Assembly: GCA_033558025.1 (NCBI GenBank)
Contig: JAUCEF010000003.1
Span: forward strand, 1,638,001 to 1,702,000
Direction: 5' to 3'
DNA from: Phytophthora sp. 'mugwort'
Taxonomy: Eukaryota; Oomycota; Peronosporomycetes; Peronosporales; Peronosporaceae
Length of the DNA: 64,000 nucleotides
Part shown: piece after piece, positions 21,720 to 32,583 of the stretch
Layout of the letters: each line of letters begins with the position of its first letter
How positions within the stretch are numbered: the stretch's first letter is position 1
Translations under genes and position numbers: made by a program
Notes under the pieces: model-generated
Told to the model about the DNA's origin: nothing
The model's input: only the letters and a program-made list of their open reading frames with translations
Databases searched by the model: none

Positions 21720-21785
21720 AGCTGGCACGTCACGACCCTGTAGACCGTTCATAGCTGACACGTCACGACCCTGTAGACCGTCCAT
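21720..21785. repeat. 33-bp direct repeat, two copies
   Basis: Units at 21720-21752 and 21753-21785 differ at two positions (AGCTGGCACG versus AGCTGACACG, and GTTCAT versus GTCCAT). They sit between the minus-strand pogo remnant and the start of the LINE. Confidence 0.9.
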
Positions 21786-21926
21786 ACCTGGTAATCCATT
21801 TTATTGGACACCCCGGCTCCCGGTAACTACCAGCATCTTCGCAGCAAGACGTTTGGCCATGCAGTACTCCGAATGATCGCCACGAAGCTCGAGCCCTCGG
21901 CGTAGGACTACTCACTCAAGAACAAG

Positions 21927-22292
21927 TTGGCCGAGCTCTTCCCGGACGCCGACGACCTAAGCCCAGAAGTCGTGCTGCAGAGCCTTTGCTCTACCCCAAA
22001 CGAGTTCTGGCTCCAAACGCGACTGGCCGAGTTTGATCTTGCGTTGCAAGTGATTGCTCCAAGCATCTATATGGATCCGGTCAAGGTCTGCGCTCTAATC
22101 CAACAAGAAGCTACTATGCTGCCCCATCCGATGTGGCACCTCTGGGACGATCGCACCCTAGGGGTACTGGTAACCTCGCCGTTGGCAGCTCGACTCCTTG
22201 ATGGCCCGTTGCCGGACGACTTACGCCAATGCATCGCTGATCTCCAGCAAGCGGCTTCGGCAGTAGCCAACTCGGGTAGCCCTTCTCTCTAA
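21927..22292 (+). CDS. N-terminal ORF of the LINE (unrecognised)
   Basis: An open frame of 121 residues (starts MAELFPDADDLSPEVVLQSL) immediately upstream of the endonuclease. It is acidic and leucine-rich with no zinc knuckle. The frame remains open upstream for a short way. It may be the C-terminal part of an ORF1 protein or the linker before the endonuclease; sequence alone does not decide. The frame has no internal stop, unlike the rest of the element. Confidence 0.45.
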   Translation: MAELFPDADDLSPEVVLQSLCSTPNEFWLQTRLAEFDLALQVIAPSIYMDPVKVCALIQQEATMLPHPMWHLWDDRTLGVLVTSPLAARLLDGPLPDDLRQCIADLQQAASAVANSGSPSL

Positions 22293-22343
22293 TGGGAATT
22301 GGGCCCTGAGAGGGTTCTCGCTGAACGCTAACGGCATGACCAG

Positions 22344-23144
22344 ACCTCAAGGAGCTCGCTGCAGTACCTCTCTAAGACCTTTCACAGGATCGAACTTCAG
22401 GAGACGTGCTTCACCGGGCCCTTCAACTACCAGCGCTTGGAACAGATCTGGAGGCAAAACTCGCGGTTTAATTCCAACTTTTGGTCGCAAGAACATATGA
22501 CTACATACACAGGGCACGCTGGTGTGGGCTTACTACTCACGCCGACATGCCCTGCTCCAGATATTCAAGACGTTACCCTCCGTCATGTTAGCTCGGCTGA
22601 TATGATGGATCGGTACTTACTACTACGAGGCACTCTGGACTCAAAAGAGACGTACATTCATGTGGTGTATGCCCCCGTTAAAGGCCAGAAGCGGCCAACC
22701 TTCTTTAAGCACCTTCCAAGAGACTTCGACGATGATGCGCTGCACATTGGCATGGGCGACTTCAACACGGTGATGTCAAGCCAACTGGACCAAGCCAACC
22801 ACACCGACCGGAATCGGCCGCGGGGGTGAACCGAGCTGCTGGACTGGATGCAAGCTATCAACGTTGTGGATGCATGGCGCCTGGAACATCCGACGCTCGT
22901 CGAGTTCACCAGCCCTAACTCCAGCTCAAAGTTAGACTACGTGATGCTAAGCTCCCAGCTCTTCCACTTGGTCATACAGGGCATTCTGCACGACTTTCGC
23001 AATCGCTCCAATATGGGTGACCACTGCGGCATCGACTTTCGACTCGGATCTGCTGTCTTTCGGCCGGCTAAGAGACCCCCTGGCGCTACCCAGAATGGAT
23101 CATCCAGCTTCCTGAAGCGCAGCAGTATCTCCAAGAATCGCTGA
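22344..23144 (+). pseudogene. LINE endonuclease domain (EEP type), broken
   Basis: The catalytic pattern of AP-endonuclease-like LINE nucleases is present. An early Glu lies in RIELQETCF near 22390, IHVVYAPV is at about 22660, and HIGMGDFNTV (the GDFN motif) at about 22745. The second frame carries SSKLDYVMLS near 22925 and NMGDHCGIDF near 23015, equivalent to the SDH box with Ser changed to Gly. A stop at 22827-22829 (TGA, where Trp is likely) separates GDFN from the rest. The enzyme nicks target DNA to prime reverse transcription in intact elements. Confidence 0.78.
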
Positions 23145-23149
23145 TCAAA

Positions 23150-24460
23150 TTGGCAGACATGCTCCATGCACCAACGGATTCCCACTACAACCCGGGCTGC
23201 CTACTCGACGCGCACAAGCGTCGCGACAACATCTTCCTGCACGAGTTATTTGAATCCCGGAAGAATGCTCGCCAGCGCGAACTAGAGGAACTGCACCTGG
23301 AAATCAATGATCTGCAGCACCGCCAACGACAGAGCCTACCGATGATCAACGCCGACGGCTGACTGAAAAGAGGGCACTACTGGAGGTCAAGATGAAGGTG
23401 AAAAAGTTCTACGCATCGAAGAAGAAGTTTGCCTCCGACCTCCATGATTCTGAACGAGGTACCAAGTACTTCTTCCGACCGCCTCAGATCCTGCACAACA
23501 CTCCGATTCCTGTCAATTTGCCGGAGGAGTTGGAAGTCATGTGCCAGGAGTTCAACCAGTTTTGGTCCGGGATCTATCGTTCACCTTCAAGAGAGTTCCA
23601 TCATGACAAGCCGAAATGGGATCACATCAAGCTGGCCCAGATCCTTGAACACACGACTAAGCATCTGACGCCGAAGCGAGCTGCCTATCTTGACAGTCCA
23701 CTCACAGCAAATGACTTCTACTGGGCTATCAAGCATATGTCGTCGGGGAAGGCACCAGGACCCGATGGGTTACCCGTGGCCTACTACCTAACTGATGTGC
23801 CACTTTGGAGCCGTATCCTGGAGATTGTCTACGCAGCTCAACTGGAGAAAGGCAGGATGTCCAAGTTCCAGCGTCGCGGCCAAGTCTGCTTGCTATACAA
23901 GAAGGGAGACCGTAAAGAGCCTGGAAACTACAGACCCATTACTCTCCTCAACGTCGATGCCAAGCTGGGCCCCAAGATACTGGCATACCGTCTGGGAACT
24001 GTGTTAGACAGTCTCCTATTCTCTGACCAGTATGGCTTCGTGCCTGGGCGCGATATTCGTCATGCTCACCTGCGACTTCAAGCACTCATGAAAGTGTATG
24101 AAGACGATGACGCGGTGGCTGGTGCTATCTTGATTGACTTTGCCAAGGCCTTCGACAGCGTGGTGTAGGATGCCCTTGACATGATCCTCGAGCACTTCCG
24201 CTTCGGCGAAGTGTTTCGTCGCTGGGTACGCGTGATGCTTCCTGGGACTTTGGTGGCGCTAACATTCAACGGTAGCCCACTTTCGCCCTTTGAATTAGGG
24301 AGAGGCGTACGGCAAGGATACCCTCTCTCCCGGGTCTGTTCGTGCTTTACGTGGAACCTTTGCTGAACTTGATTTGCGCCAAGATGAAGGATGCTGGGCT
24401 TCGGTGTGAAGACTTTTCGGTGGTCCATACAGTTATCAGCTTTGCTGATGACTGCACTGG
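23150..24460 (+). pseudogene. LINE reverse transcriptase, broken
   Basis: The main frame 23392-24168 carries SSGKAPGPDGLPVAYYL, GNYRPITLLNVDAKL, DQYGFVPGRD and ILIDFAKAFDSV, the conserved palm and finger motifs of non-LTR RTs. A TAG at 24166-24168 replaces the Trp that normally follows DSV. The same frame continues with RGVRQGYPLS, and the catalytic box appears as FADD at 24441-24452 in a shifted frame. The upstream part at 23150-23360 is the usual helical linker between endonuclease and RT and is separated by another stop. Both Asp pairs are retained, so the inactivation is from stops rather than active-site change. Confidence 0.85.
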
Positions 24461-24530
24461 ACACACTGAGGGACCTGCGGGATACTCAGCGTCTACTGGA
24501 CTTGGTGGATCTCTTCTGTGAGGCATCGGG

Positions 24531-26507
24531 ATGGAGCTGAACAAGAACAAGACCGTGGTGATAACGTTCCACCCCTGGAACAGTGAAACCGACAGCATCC
24601 GTGAGGCACTACAGCAATTGGGACTAAAGGTTGTTGGGAACAATGACTCGGCCAAACTGCTTGGTATATACGACGGTCCCAAGCTCACAGACGTGGCACG
24701 GCTACAGCACATATTGGCGGACATGCAGACAAGGTGTTCACTGTGGAAGTACCGGGCACGCACTCTGTGAGGACAACTGGTCATCCTACAACAGATCATC
24801 TTGCCTGTTCTCTGGTACACGGCCAGTGTCTGCTACATACCTGAAACTGGTTTCCAAGACCAAGCCCAGGGCATGATATTACGGTTCATGACCCAGTCTT
24901 CTACGTCGAACATCGTGCCCCGCGCTTGGTGGACGTTGCCCATGCACATGGGAGGCCTCGGTTTAACGCCTGTGAAAACGATGATCGAGGGACTCCAACT
25001 ACACATGCTCTGCAAGCTGCTCATGGCCGTACGCCAGTCACCGGATGATGTACCCTCATGGGCCGCCCCAGTCATTGCGCTGTTTGACTCCGTGATGAAA
25101 CCTTGGGGACGCGACTTTGACATCCTGTACGCGCCGGTCTGGAACAGCCCTCATCATGTGGTGTCTCGACGGCTAAGACGATGGAGACCGCTTGGTTTGT
25201 ATTGGCACCATGTTCTCTTCCTTTGGAACACCAAACTGCGCCCCAAGGTCACTCGCAACATGACCAAGTTTGGCAAGTTGACAATGCCGCTGTTGGACAA
25301 TGTGGATATCACGACTGCAACCAAGACGCCCAAGACCCTGCGGAGCCGCAAACCTGGGTATTGTCCAAGACCTTATTCGCTTAAAGGTTTATCGGATATC
25401 TGACTTGTTTGAGCTTAGTGGATACCTGCCTCAAGCCACCAAGCTATCCCAAGTCATCCGTGAGCATGGCCAGCCTGGGCGTGCTAACAGTGTGAGCTTC
25501 TGTGGCTCTTTCTTAACTAAATTTGACTCGCTGTTACGACCGTTGGCCAACATGCCCATTGGACCCCGCCCCAAGCCACGCTACGGCTGCGCCCTCCATA
25601 CTTAGAGCTTTAGTGGCTATGAAGTCGCTGATCTCACGGTGTCGCTAATACACAAGCTCCTGATTCAGTACAAGGTACCCGGCGTACCAACGACTGCACT
25701 TGGCCTTGAACAAGCGCCTCCCGCAAATGTATGGGGCAGGGACCTAAAGATGAGCAAGCACGCACTACCAGTGAACGTGGACTTGCTGTACAGACTTCAG
25801 CACAACGCACTTTGGGTGGGTTTTAGACTGCAGCACGTGCAAGGCGCTATGACTCCCTGCCATCACAGGTGTGGAGTCATTGAAACCGTCTCCTACTCCT
25901 TTGGTATTGTGACTTTGCGGCAACCGTATGGGCGGAATGGCTTGAGGTGTTCCAACAGTGGTTTGAGTCTCCCATTGAGTGGGCTACTGTGGTCTACTTC
26001 GCGGACATCATGCCTACGCCCCGAGCCAAAAAGGACTTTGGTTACAGCCTCTTTGCGGTCTTCCACATAGTGAGAGTTGTGGTACTTCGCTGCCTATGGA
26101 CACACCGCAATGACATCCGCTTCCACGAGTATGAACCAAGTCTCATCGGCGTCAAGGCTCGGGTGCACGCCCTGATTGACCTTCATGTTGCTGCCTTATG
26201 GCAGGCAACCCAGGCGCAAGCAATAAGACAGTCCACGCAGGTGAGTAGGCAACTACACACCTTATTGCGAGGACTGCCTGTGTCGGCACCCTTCGATGAC
26301 AATGGCCCAAGCGACCACGAGGCGGAAGCCCGTCAGCGGGACTCCTTACTCGCGGACAAGTTGAACCACGACAGAGAAGAGACGTCCGGAGCGTTGGCGC
26401 CCTTCACGACTGCAGATCCAAGCGATCGCGGGGTGGAAACCCGTCAGCGGGGCTCCTTCCCCGCGGCCATGTTGAACCGTAGCCGGGAAGAGATGCCTGT
26501 GACCTGA
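24531..26507 (+). pseudogene. LINE C-terminal region with zf-RVT-like motif
   Basis: After the RT palm, the thumb-like segment (LNKNKTVVITFHPW, KLLGIYDG) lies at 24531-24770. A long frame (24801-25403) contains AWWTLPMHMGGLGLTP, the GGxGL motif common downstream of L1 RTs. Near 25855-25920 a Cys/His pattern (CHHRCGVIET) marks the zf-RVT region, and a final frame runs to 26507. The last part contains a two-fold in-frame repeat: bases 26289-26399 and 26400-26500 are related at a period of 111 bases (EARQRDSLLADKLN versus ETRQRGSFPAAMLN). Several frame breaks occur. Confidence 0.7.
26289..26500 (+). repeat. 111-bp in-frame tandem duplication at the LINE 3' coding end
   Basis: Blocks CCCTTC, AGCGA, CCCGTCAGCGGG, CTCCTT, GTTGAACC and GAAGAG recur with constant spacing of 111 bases (37 codons). 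Divergence between the two copies is substantial, so the duplication is older than this insertion. Confidence 0.7.
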
Positions 26508-27081
26508 AGGTAAGGCCACAAGCTCAAGGCTTCATCCTGATGTCTTACAATCCGCCGCCGGCATGCTCGATCATTACTGGCTTCAGTCTCCACCACTTTC
26601 ACGCCCATCCGCCCAGTTCCCGGCTCCATTTGCCGATCACTTAGCGGGCGTTGCCTTATGACTGCTGTACCCGAAGGCGGTGTGGATTTTTGAACCCAGG
26701 CGGGGCCCCACGTTGGCGGACAGGCGGGTGAAGAACGCGACATGCTACAGACGCTTACGCGTGCTATGGCATGCACGACATCACTGGACTACTCTTTGGA
26801 TCGAGGTCTAGAGCGGCGCCACACTCCCGAGCCGCGCGTACTACCAGGCCTACAAGCCCATGAGACGACGACTGGGAGGCTTTGTCCCTCTAGACCACGA
26901 CCCGCATCTCTCCTACTGAAGTGCCCGGTCAAGCATTCTCAAGAACTACCGGGTCTAACCGTGCTTCCAGGCCTATAGCCCATGAGACGGCGCCCAGTAA
27001 CCCCCAAGACCACCAGTCCAGTCACAAGACCAGATATCCCAACCTTCGCGGCCAAACCCCAAACATCGTTTCCGAAAGGCC

Positions 27082-27150
27082 TGGTCGGCCCGGGGATTGA
27101 ACCCTGGCCGCTTCCATCCGACATGGATGCTTAACCAGCTGAGCTCTCTG
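27082..27150 (-). repeat. tRNA-related SINE head (candidate)
   Basis: The minus strand has an A-box-like GAGCTCAGCTGGTTAAGC (27146-27129) and a B-box-like GGTTCAATCCC (27103-27093) with tRNA spacing and a near-perfect T arm. The 3' GCCGACC has no complementary 5' acceptor strand, so it is not a functional tRNA. The body would extend toward lower coordinates, where two related segments with CCAGGCCTA and GCCCATGAGACG occur at 26848 and 26970. Confidence 0.5.
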
Positions 27151-27159
27151 AGCTCAATA

Positions 27160-27650
27160 GAAGTAGGTGGCTCACCACCACCTGGTTCATCGGGTTATAC
27201 TTGGTTTTTGTATAGACCCCATCGGAAAGGTCCTGCAAATGTCCAACTCGGCCCAGAGACGTCTCCGGACGTCCACCAGTTCCTCCAGGACACTAAAATG
27301 GGTCCTTCAGGGTACCCACTTTCGAGAAAATGGACCTTTTTTGGACACCAATTGGATACTTCGTACCCAAAGTTTGGGTCCACATGACCCAAATCAATTC
27401 CAAATAGCCAAGTAGGGTAGCTAAGTAGGTTGCTTACTAGCCTTAAAGTGTAATGCATTTTTGTTAACCTGGTAATCCGTGATCCCCTGGTGATGAGACC
27501 AGAGTTGGCGTGGCGTTTGATTCAGCTGCGCATGTTGCCAGGTATTCGCCGTTGCTTTGGTGGTCAGCCTGGAAACAATCTTAAAGAGGGGGCGTGCAAA
27601 ACTTCGTTTGCACGTGCTGTAGGCTCGCTGGGCTAGAGCTTTGACAATCC
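27160..27650. other. Non-coding stretch
   Basis: No supported gene. The part 27270-27400 contains repeated ACCC/GGGT words (for example GGGTACCCAC and ACCCAAAGTTTGGGT, the latter a short palindrome), but I cannot assign it to an element. Confidence 0.35.
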
Positions 27651-27660
27651 CGTGATTGGG

Positions 27661-29490
27661 CTAAGTCCACCAAACCGTCCACAGGAAACTGTGCAATGTC
27701 GGATGTGCTGCGAAGACCACGCCCTCCTTATCCCAGTCATGCACTCTAGTGAACTCATCGGACTCGTCCTGAATGGGGGATTGAAAGTCCTGTACCTGCC
27801 AATGAATCCCATCCGCCGCTTGCTTGAGATACACCGTTGGCGGCGTGGTCTGCCCCTTGGCTATCGGCTTTCCGCGCATCCGTCCAGGTCCAGCGAATTC
27901 CCAGTCGTAATCCTTCGCGAACGATGGCGGTTTGCGTAGTGTGAACGGCGCACCATCAGATAATGTTGCCCCAACTGCGATCCCTGGTGAGGCGAGGAGT
28001 ACGCATGCTGCCCACCGCTGTAAATTCGCTGGTGAGTGTCGTGGTTCGTCTGGTCCCAGGTCCGGCCTCCGGAATACATACTCTGTGGGGGCTGTACATT
28101 GGATGCTGAAGTCACCAATGCTTTCGTCGGTGATACGGTCGTACGTGCGAGCCTTCAGCGGCGCGAGGTCCGGACCCAATATCCATGGGTTGTCCACAGA
28201 AAACTGGCCCAAAATGCCCTGGTTTCCAGCGGCCAAAACCCCGTGCATCCCGTGGTGGGGGAAGCGGTTTGGCATAGTGCAGGATTCATTCTCCTTCCTC
28301 CCACCAGCTTTGTACGCCCTTGACCATCTCTTCCAGGTTGTCCTGAATGCGTTGCTTGATCAGCACGACTTGTTTCTTGTCCGGTTGAAGGCGAGTTCCC
28401 CAAGCTCTCGTGTCAGCTCCAGTCCGGGGGTTCGTCGGGTTCTGGACTCGCTTCTCAGCGGCATTTGGTGTGGTGAAACACCTTGCCCAGCCATACTGCC
28501 ACTTCCCCGGAATACCCACGCTTTCCATGCAGCTGTGTACTGATCCTGCTGCGTGAGCCGCTGCAGTGTATGTTTGATCCTCCGCGTTTTGAGCGCCACT
28601 TGAACGGAAACGAGACCCACTCCCCCGGCTTGACGCGGAGCATAGAGAAGTCCCGGGTTGATCTTTTGCCAACTGGCCTCCGTACTAGTAGAGTGCTGCC
28701 AGACGAACTGATTGTACAAGTTGTCCAGCTCCTTTTGCGCCCATTCGGGGGTCTCGAAAACGGCGGCCGTGAACAGGATCGCTGGTAGCACGATGGAATT
28801 TAGAATTAGCACCCTGTTCTCCACGCTCGTTGCTACTTTTGTGGCAGTGAGGAGACGTCGTTTGACGTTGCGAATTCAGACTACCCACTTCCAGTTAGAC
28901 AGCTCTCTCGTGCCAATTTGATACCCGAGGTACCTCGCAGGGTCCTGTTAACCAAGGACCGCGATCCCCGCGTACGTCTTGCAACTGACCGCCGTGTTCA
29001 GGAATATTATTTGGCTTTTGGCTGGCTGCACCTTGATCCCGGACATCCTGCCGAATGTGTCTACCAGCTCGAGTGCGGGGTGAATTTGGTGGGCATGCTG
29101 TATAAACAGAGTGGAATCGTCGACAACACAAACGCCGAAAACTTGTGCGTGTGCGTTGGATCCCTGGGCAGTGCGAGGTCTTCCACTCGTGGGTCCTGGG
29201 TAATGGCGATGCCGAGTATCTCCACCATCAGCAAAAAGAGCAAAGGCGCTAAGGGACAGCCTTGTCTTATGCCCGACTTGATCGGGAAGGCCTTCGATAG
29301 GGCCCATTGACCATAAATCGTGCCACTGTGCCATCATGAAGCTTTGCCACGAGGCTGACAAAATCCTCCGAGAATCCGAATTGCCTGAGTGTTTCGAAAA
29401 GGAACAACAGTCGACGGTATCGTAGGCCTTCTTGAAGTCGAGCAGAAGAATGAGCCTGCTGAAGTCGATACTACGTCCGCTTGGGACGCC
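27661..29490 (-). mobile_element. Second LINE subfamily: RT and C-terminal region, truncated
   Basis: Read down from about 29490, the minus strand shows LLLDFKKAYDTVD (RT palm, across a frame change). A degenerate VGHKTRLSLSAF segment follows near 29280, and then the catalytic box CVVDDS near 29130. PAKSQIIFLNT comes next, then AGGVGLVSVQVALKTRRIKH near 28620-28590. A C-terminal domain follows with DGIHWQVQDF near 27800 and FAAHPTLHSF near 27700. The 5' half (endonuclease and fingers) and the final zf-RVT domain are missing. The protein matches the LINE at 57.3-59.0 kb in order and motifs, not the one at 21.9 kb. It has many frame changes and is inactive. Confidence 0.78.
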
Positions 29491-29519
29491 GTCGTCAAAA
29501 CCTGTGCTATCATCATCAT

Positions 29520-30500
29520 TACAGCCCCATGAATATTATACCTAACCTTCGTACTTCGGATATTTTAAAATCTCATTTGTTTCGATTATTCTGTTCGCTG
29601 CCTTCAAAATGGAAAGGATAAGCAGCTTTTTTTACCTGCATCAAAGTTAATGTCAAATGTCATTTAGAAACATGGAGTTAAAACCATTAGGAACACAATT
29701 CTTACCATGTGCAGCATTACATCCTGTTCTTAAAATACAAGATAAATTAAGAGCCTTTACTTCGACGCATAAAAACGTGTTGTCCTGTGATTGGTTAAAA
29801 TACTTTCCATAGTGAACGATCGGGAACATTTGACAAGAGTGATATAGCTTCGTACAGGCCATATTTTCCGTCGATATGTGTAATTCGGAAAATACACAGA
29901 CGACCTAGCGATTAACAAGGCTATGCTCGGTTGGGCAAGCCGCTGGTGCGCTGGTGGAGTCTTTATGCTGGGATGATAAGGTAGAGCCGGAGGTCGGACG
30001 AAGCATGTCCTCTCCCAAGAGAAGTCCCATGCATCAACTTCAGGCGAAAAGGGATACATGGACGATAGAACAGAGCTGTCCCAACGGCGGGGCGACGGTA
30101 TCGAGAAGATACAAATTAAGGTGGGCGGTGTTGAGCGTGCGAGGCATAGCGAACCCGCCCGCGAAGCAGCGCCGCTCGGATGCGGGACAAGCCGAGCTTA
30201 CTAGAGAGCCTTTCAATCTATAAATCGCGAACAAAGGTGGCGGGAACCTCATGGCTGGAAGTAAGTGTGCGATTATCCATCATAGTTGGCACCATTCACC
30301 TTAACACTCAAGCAGCTCGCCTCTATCGCGATTAACTATGCGCCTACAACAGATGATCCCCTCGACTTAAAATTCCAACTCTTAGAATTTACACGCTCGA
30401 CATGAACGTAAGCACGGTTCCCGATGACCAGCAGTATACAAACCTAAGTAGTTGTTCCAACGTATTATGTAGTACTATGAAAGATTAAATCGCCGAGAAT
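29520..30500. other. Non-coding stretch with dispersed repeat copy
   Basis: No supported gene. At 30110-30225 lies a GC-rich segment which on the minus strand reads AAGCTCGGC...CGGCGCTGCTTCGCGGGCGG, related to the segments near 9890-10090 and 18840-18960. Confidence 0.4.
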
Positions 30501-30591
30501 TCCAGTCTCGGGGTTTGGGTGCATATTGTCCGAAGAAGGACATCTGCTGCCAATGCTTTGCTTCCTACCTAGCTCCTCTCGTAATCTCCGC

Positions 30592-30995
30592 TGCATCTTA
30601 CGAAATCCCCTCACAGACCTCTCCGACTTGCCCGTTCAAGCAGCGCGGATGAGAAGCTTGGCGATCCACTTGAGGTGGTCCATTATGTCTTCAGTCTCAA
30701 GCTCGACAGCAGGAGTGAACGACTCCTGCTGAACGCCCTCTGTCGTATCAATAGGCTTGTCATTATCATACTCCTTGACACCGCAGAAGTCTTCGTCAGT
30801 GGGCTCGTCTGTTGTGTTCTCATCTCGTGGATGAGAAGCTCCGTCACTGGCGGTCGGGATTGAGGCATGGTTGCGCGAGAGCATGGCCGAACGATAGCTG
30901 CGGGAGTTGTTGAGCAAGGCCGAAGGGATGCCTGGACGGTTAGCACAAATAGACAAGTGTGGTTGTTCGACTATTCCGGTATCCCCGCCCCGCAA
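30592..30995 (-). pseudogene. 3' end of a pogo/Tigger-like transposase
   Basis: The minus-strand frame encodes DEPTDEDFCGVKEYDNDKP, DTTEGVQQESFTPAVELET and HLKWIAKLLIRAA, continuing into basic sequence. This is the acidic tail region of the same subfamily as the plus-strand remnant at 19780-20318 (shared DEPTDED). No catalytic residue or DNA-binding domain remains. The frame is free of stops over about 120 residues, but it is only a fragment. Confidence 0.65.
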
Positions 30996-31296
30996 ATGAA
31001 TACCCTTAAAGAGGAGAAATATTTTGTTTGTTTTTTTCGATCATCTGTATATTAAGCGTATTTTTATTCACGATAACTAAGTAATTCGATAGTTCTAAGC
31101 ATTTCCCTGGTTCCCAGCTGGCCCAGGTTGTCGCGTGAGCTAACTAGTCGTAATCAATGTCGCCTACTACATGTAAAGGATACTGTCTGTAGCTGTCTGT
31201 AGTTTGCTGCATCCAAGCTCCACTTCGCAATTTATTTCATCACACCGATTCTCCAGTTCACCTGCTTCGTAGTGCTCGGCACGAGCCTGAACAGTC

Positions 31297-31979
31297 ATGC
31301 GAGTGTGCTTCGTCATGCTCGCGGGCGTGCTTACCCTTTTTTTCCGGTGCCTTAGCAACTGCAGTTTCGGAAGAGTCTAAACATCTTTTTTCAGCCACTG
31401 CATTCGCATAGAAGGAATCGGTAAGCGTTCACTTAGAAGTACTGACATAAATGGCATGGACACGCAAAAGATCAACTCCGAAGAAGAACGTGTCATCGAC
31501 TCAGCGGTCATCAAGAAGCTCTTGAATGCAGACGACATTACGGATGCTCTACGGGACTACGACAACGCGAATTGCGTTGTTCACGAAGTGGTTGAAAGAT
31601 GACGACACGACCCTGGCCATTGTCGCCAAGCTATCGGAAAGAGAAAAAATTCTCGAAAACATGCAGATCCTTGCACGCAGAATAAGTATGAAGTTCAACC
31701 AAGAGTTGGCAGGGTGGCTCGACACAAAAACACTCGACGAGATATCCGCCGCGCTGCAAGCTTTCAATACGAAACCGATGAAGAACCAATTTAACACGTA
31801 ATACTACGACAAAGGAATAACAGCGAAGGAATTCGCCTCGGCGATTGAAGCTGTAACAAACTCAATCAAGCGCAAGAGCTACGGAGCACTCAAAAGCCAC
31901 TACAAAATGTTCGTATAAGGAGAAGAAATCAAGGCCAAGAATGCCGCTAAAGAGCTTGCTGAGGCTGCGGCCTAACGGG
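31297..31979 (+). pseudogene. RXLR-dEER type secreted effector gene, broken
   Basis: An ATG at 31297 opens a short hydrophobic signal-peptide-like segment. The frame is then lost at a T run near 31332-31339 and a stop follows. In another frame lies the host-targeting motif RSLR (31426-31437), followed 14 codons later by EEER (31480-31491), the RXLR-dEER arrangement of Phytophthora and downy mildew effectors. The next segment, in the frame of 31526-31801, is helical with a Trp in LFTKWLKDDD and resembles a WY-type effector domain. It ends at a stop and is followed by further helical sequence with more stops to about 31979. At least three frame breaks plus stops mean no functional effector is made. 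The family role is suppression of plant immunity inside host cells. Start, motif order and spacing support the assignment; the exact family is unknown. Confidence 0.75.
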
Positions 31980-32556
31980 ATGCCGAGATCTCGACAAAAC
32001 CGGTACCAACCAAAAAGTCTGCGGTGACAGCTGCAGCTGGTACCTAGATGGTACCGATCCTAAACTCAATACAAGTCATACTTTCGGATCCTGAACTCAG
32101 CACCAGTATAGCTTTGTGAAGATGATTCACTATTTAGATTGCTATGCCACAAGATGGAGGTTAGCGAAGTGAAACCTCTTTGCAACATTTCGCTGTGACG
32201 TCCGCCAGCTTACTTCCGCCGGTAGCGGTTCATCTCCTTCCGTGGTAGCGAGTCTGCAAGCGCATCTCCTTCGTACAGTTCAGAATCCCAATAGAATCAC
32301 GGAGACCAAGCTCCTCTTTGGCCATGGGTACCTGCGCGGTTCAGGACTCCAACGCCGCAGTAGCATATAATGGAGCTCAGTTGGAGCTGCAAGTGCTCGG
32401 TGGATGTCTCAGAATTGGCTGGAATTTTTTACTTGTGAATTATGGATCCGACACACATGTTCTCAATCCGGATGCTTACTTCAATATGAATTAATAATAA
32501 TACTGTACAAAATTTTTGAAACTACTACGGAACCACTGTACATAACCCCTTACTTC

Positions 32557-32583
32557 CCTTATGTTGTACCGTACAACATAAGG
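32557..32583. repeat. Palindrome with 13-bp arms
   Basis: CCTTATGTTGTAC and its exact reverse complement flank a single central C. It lies in AT-rich non-coding DNA. Confidence 0.9.

Larger units (their letters stand above)
21921..26507 (+). mobile_element. L1-like LINE, almost full length, broken by stops
   Basis: One strand carries, in order, a short N-terminal ORF, an exonuclease-endonuclease-phosphatase type endonuclease, a non-LTR reverse transcriptase and a C-terminal region with a zf-RVT-like Cys/His pattern. This is the plan of L1/Tx1-like LINEs found in oomycetes. It has many in-frame stops and shifts, so it is inactive. No poly(A) tail is visible after 26507, and target-site duplications could not be assigned by eye. 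Orientation is opposite to the two other LINE fragments at 27.7 and 57.3 kb, which belong to a different subfamily. Confidence 0.85.

Noticed and set aside
27082..27150. A tRNA gene on the minus strand
   Set aside because: A- and B-boxes and T arm look right, but the acceptor stem does not pair and the D stem is incomplete; a SINE head explains it better.
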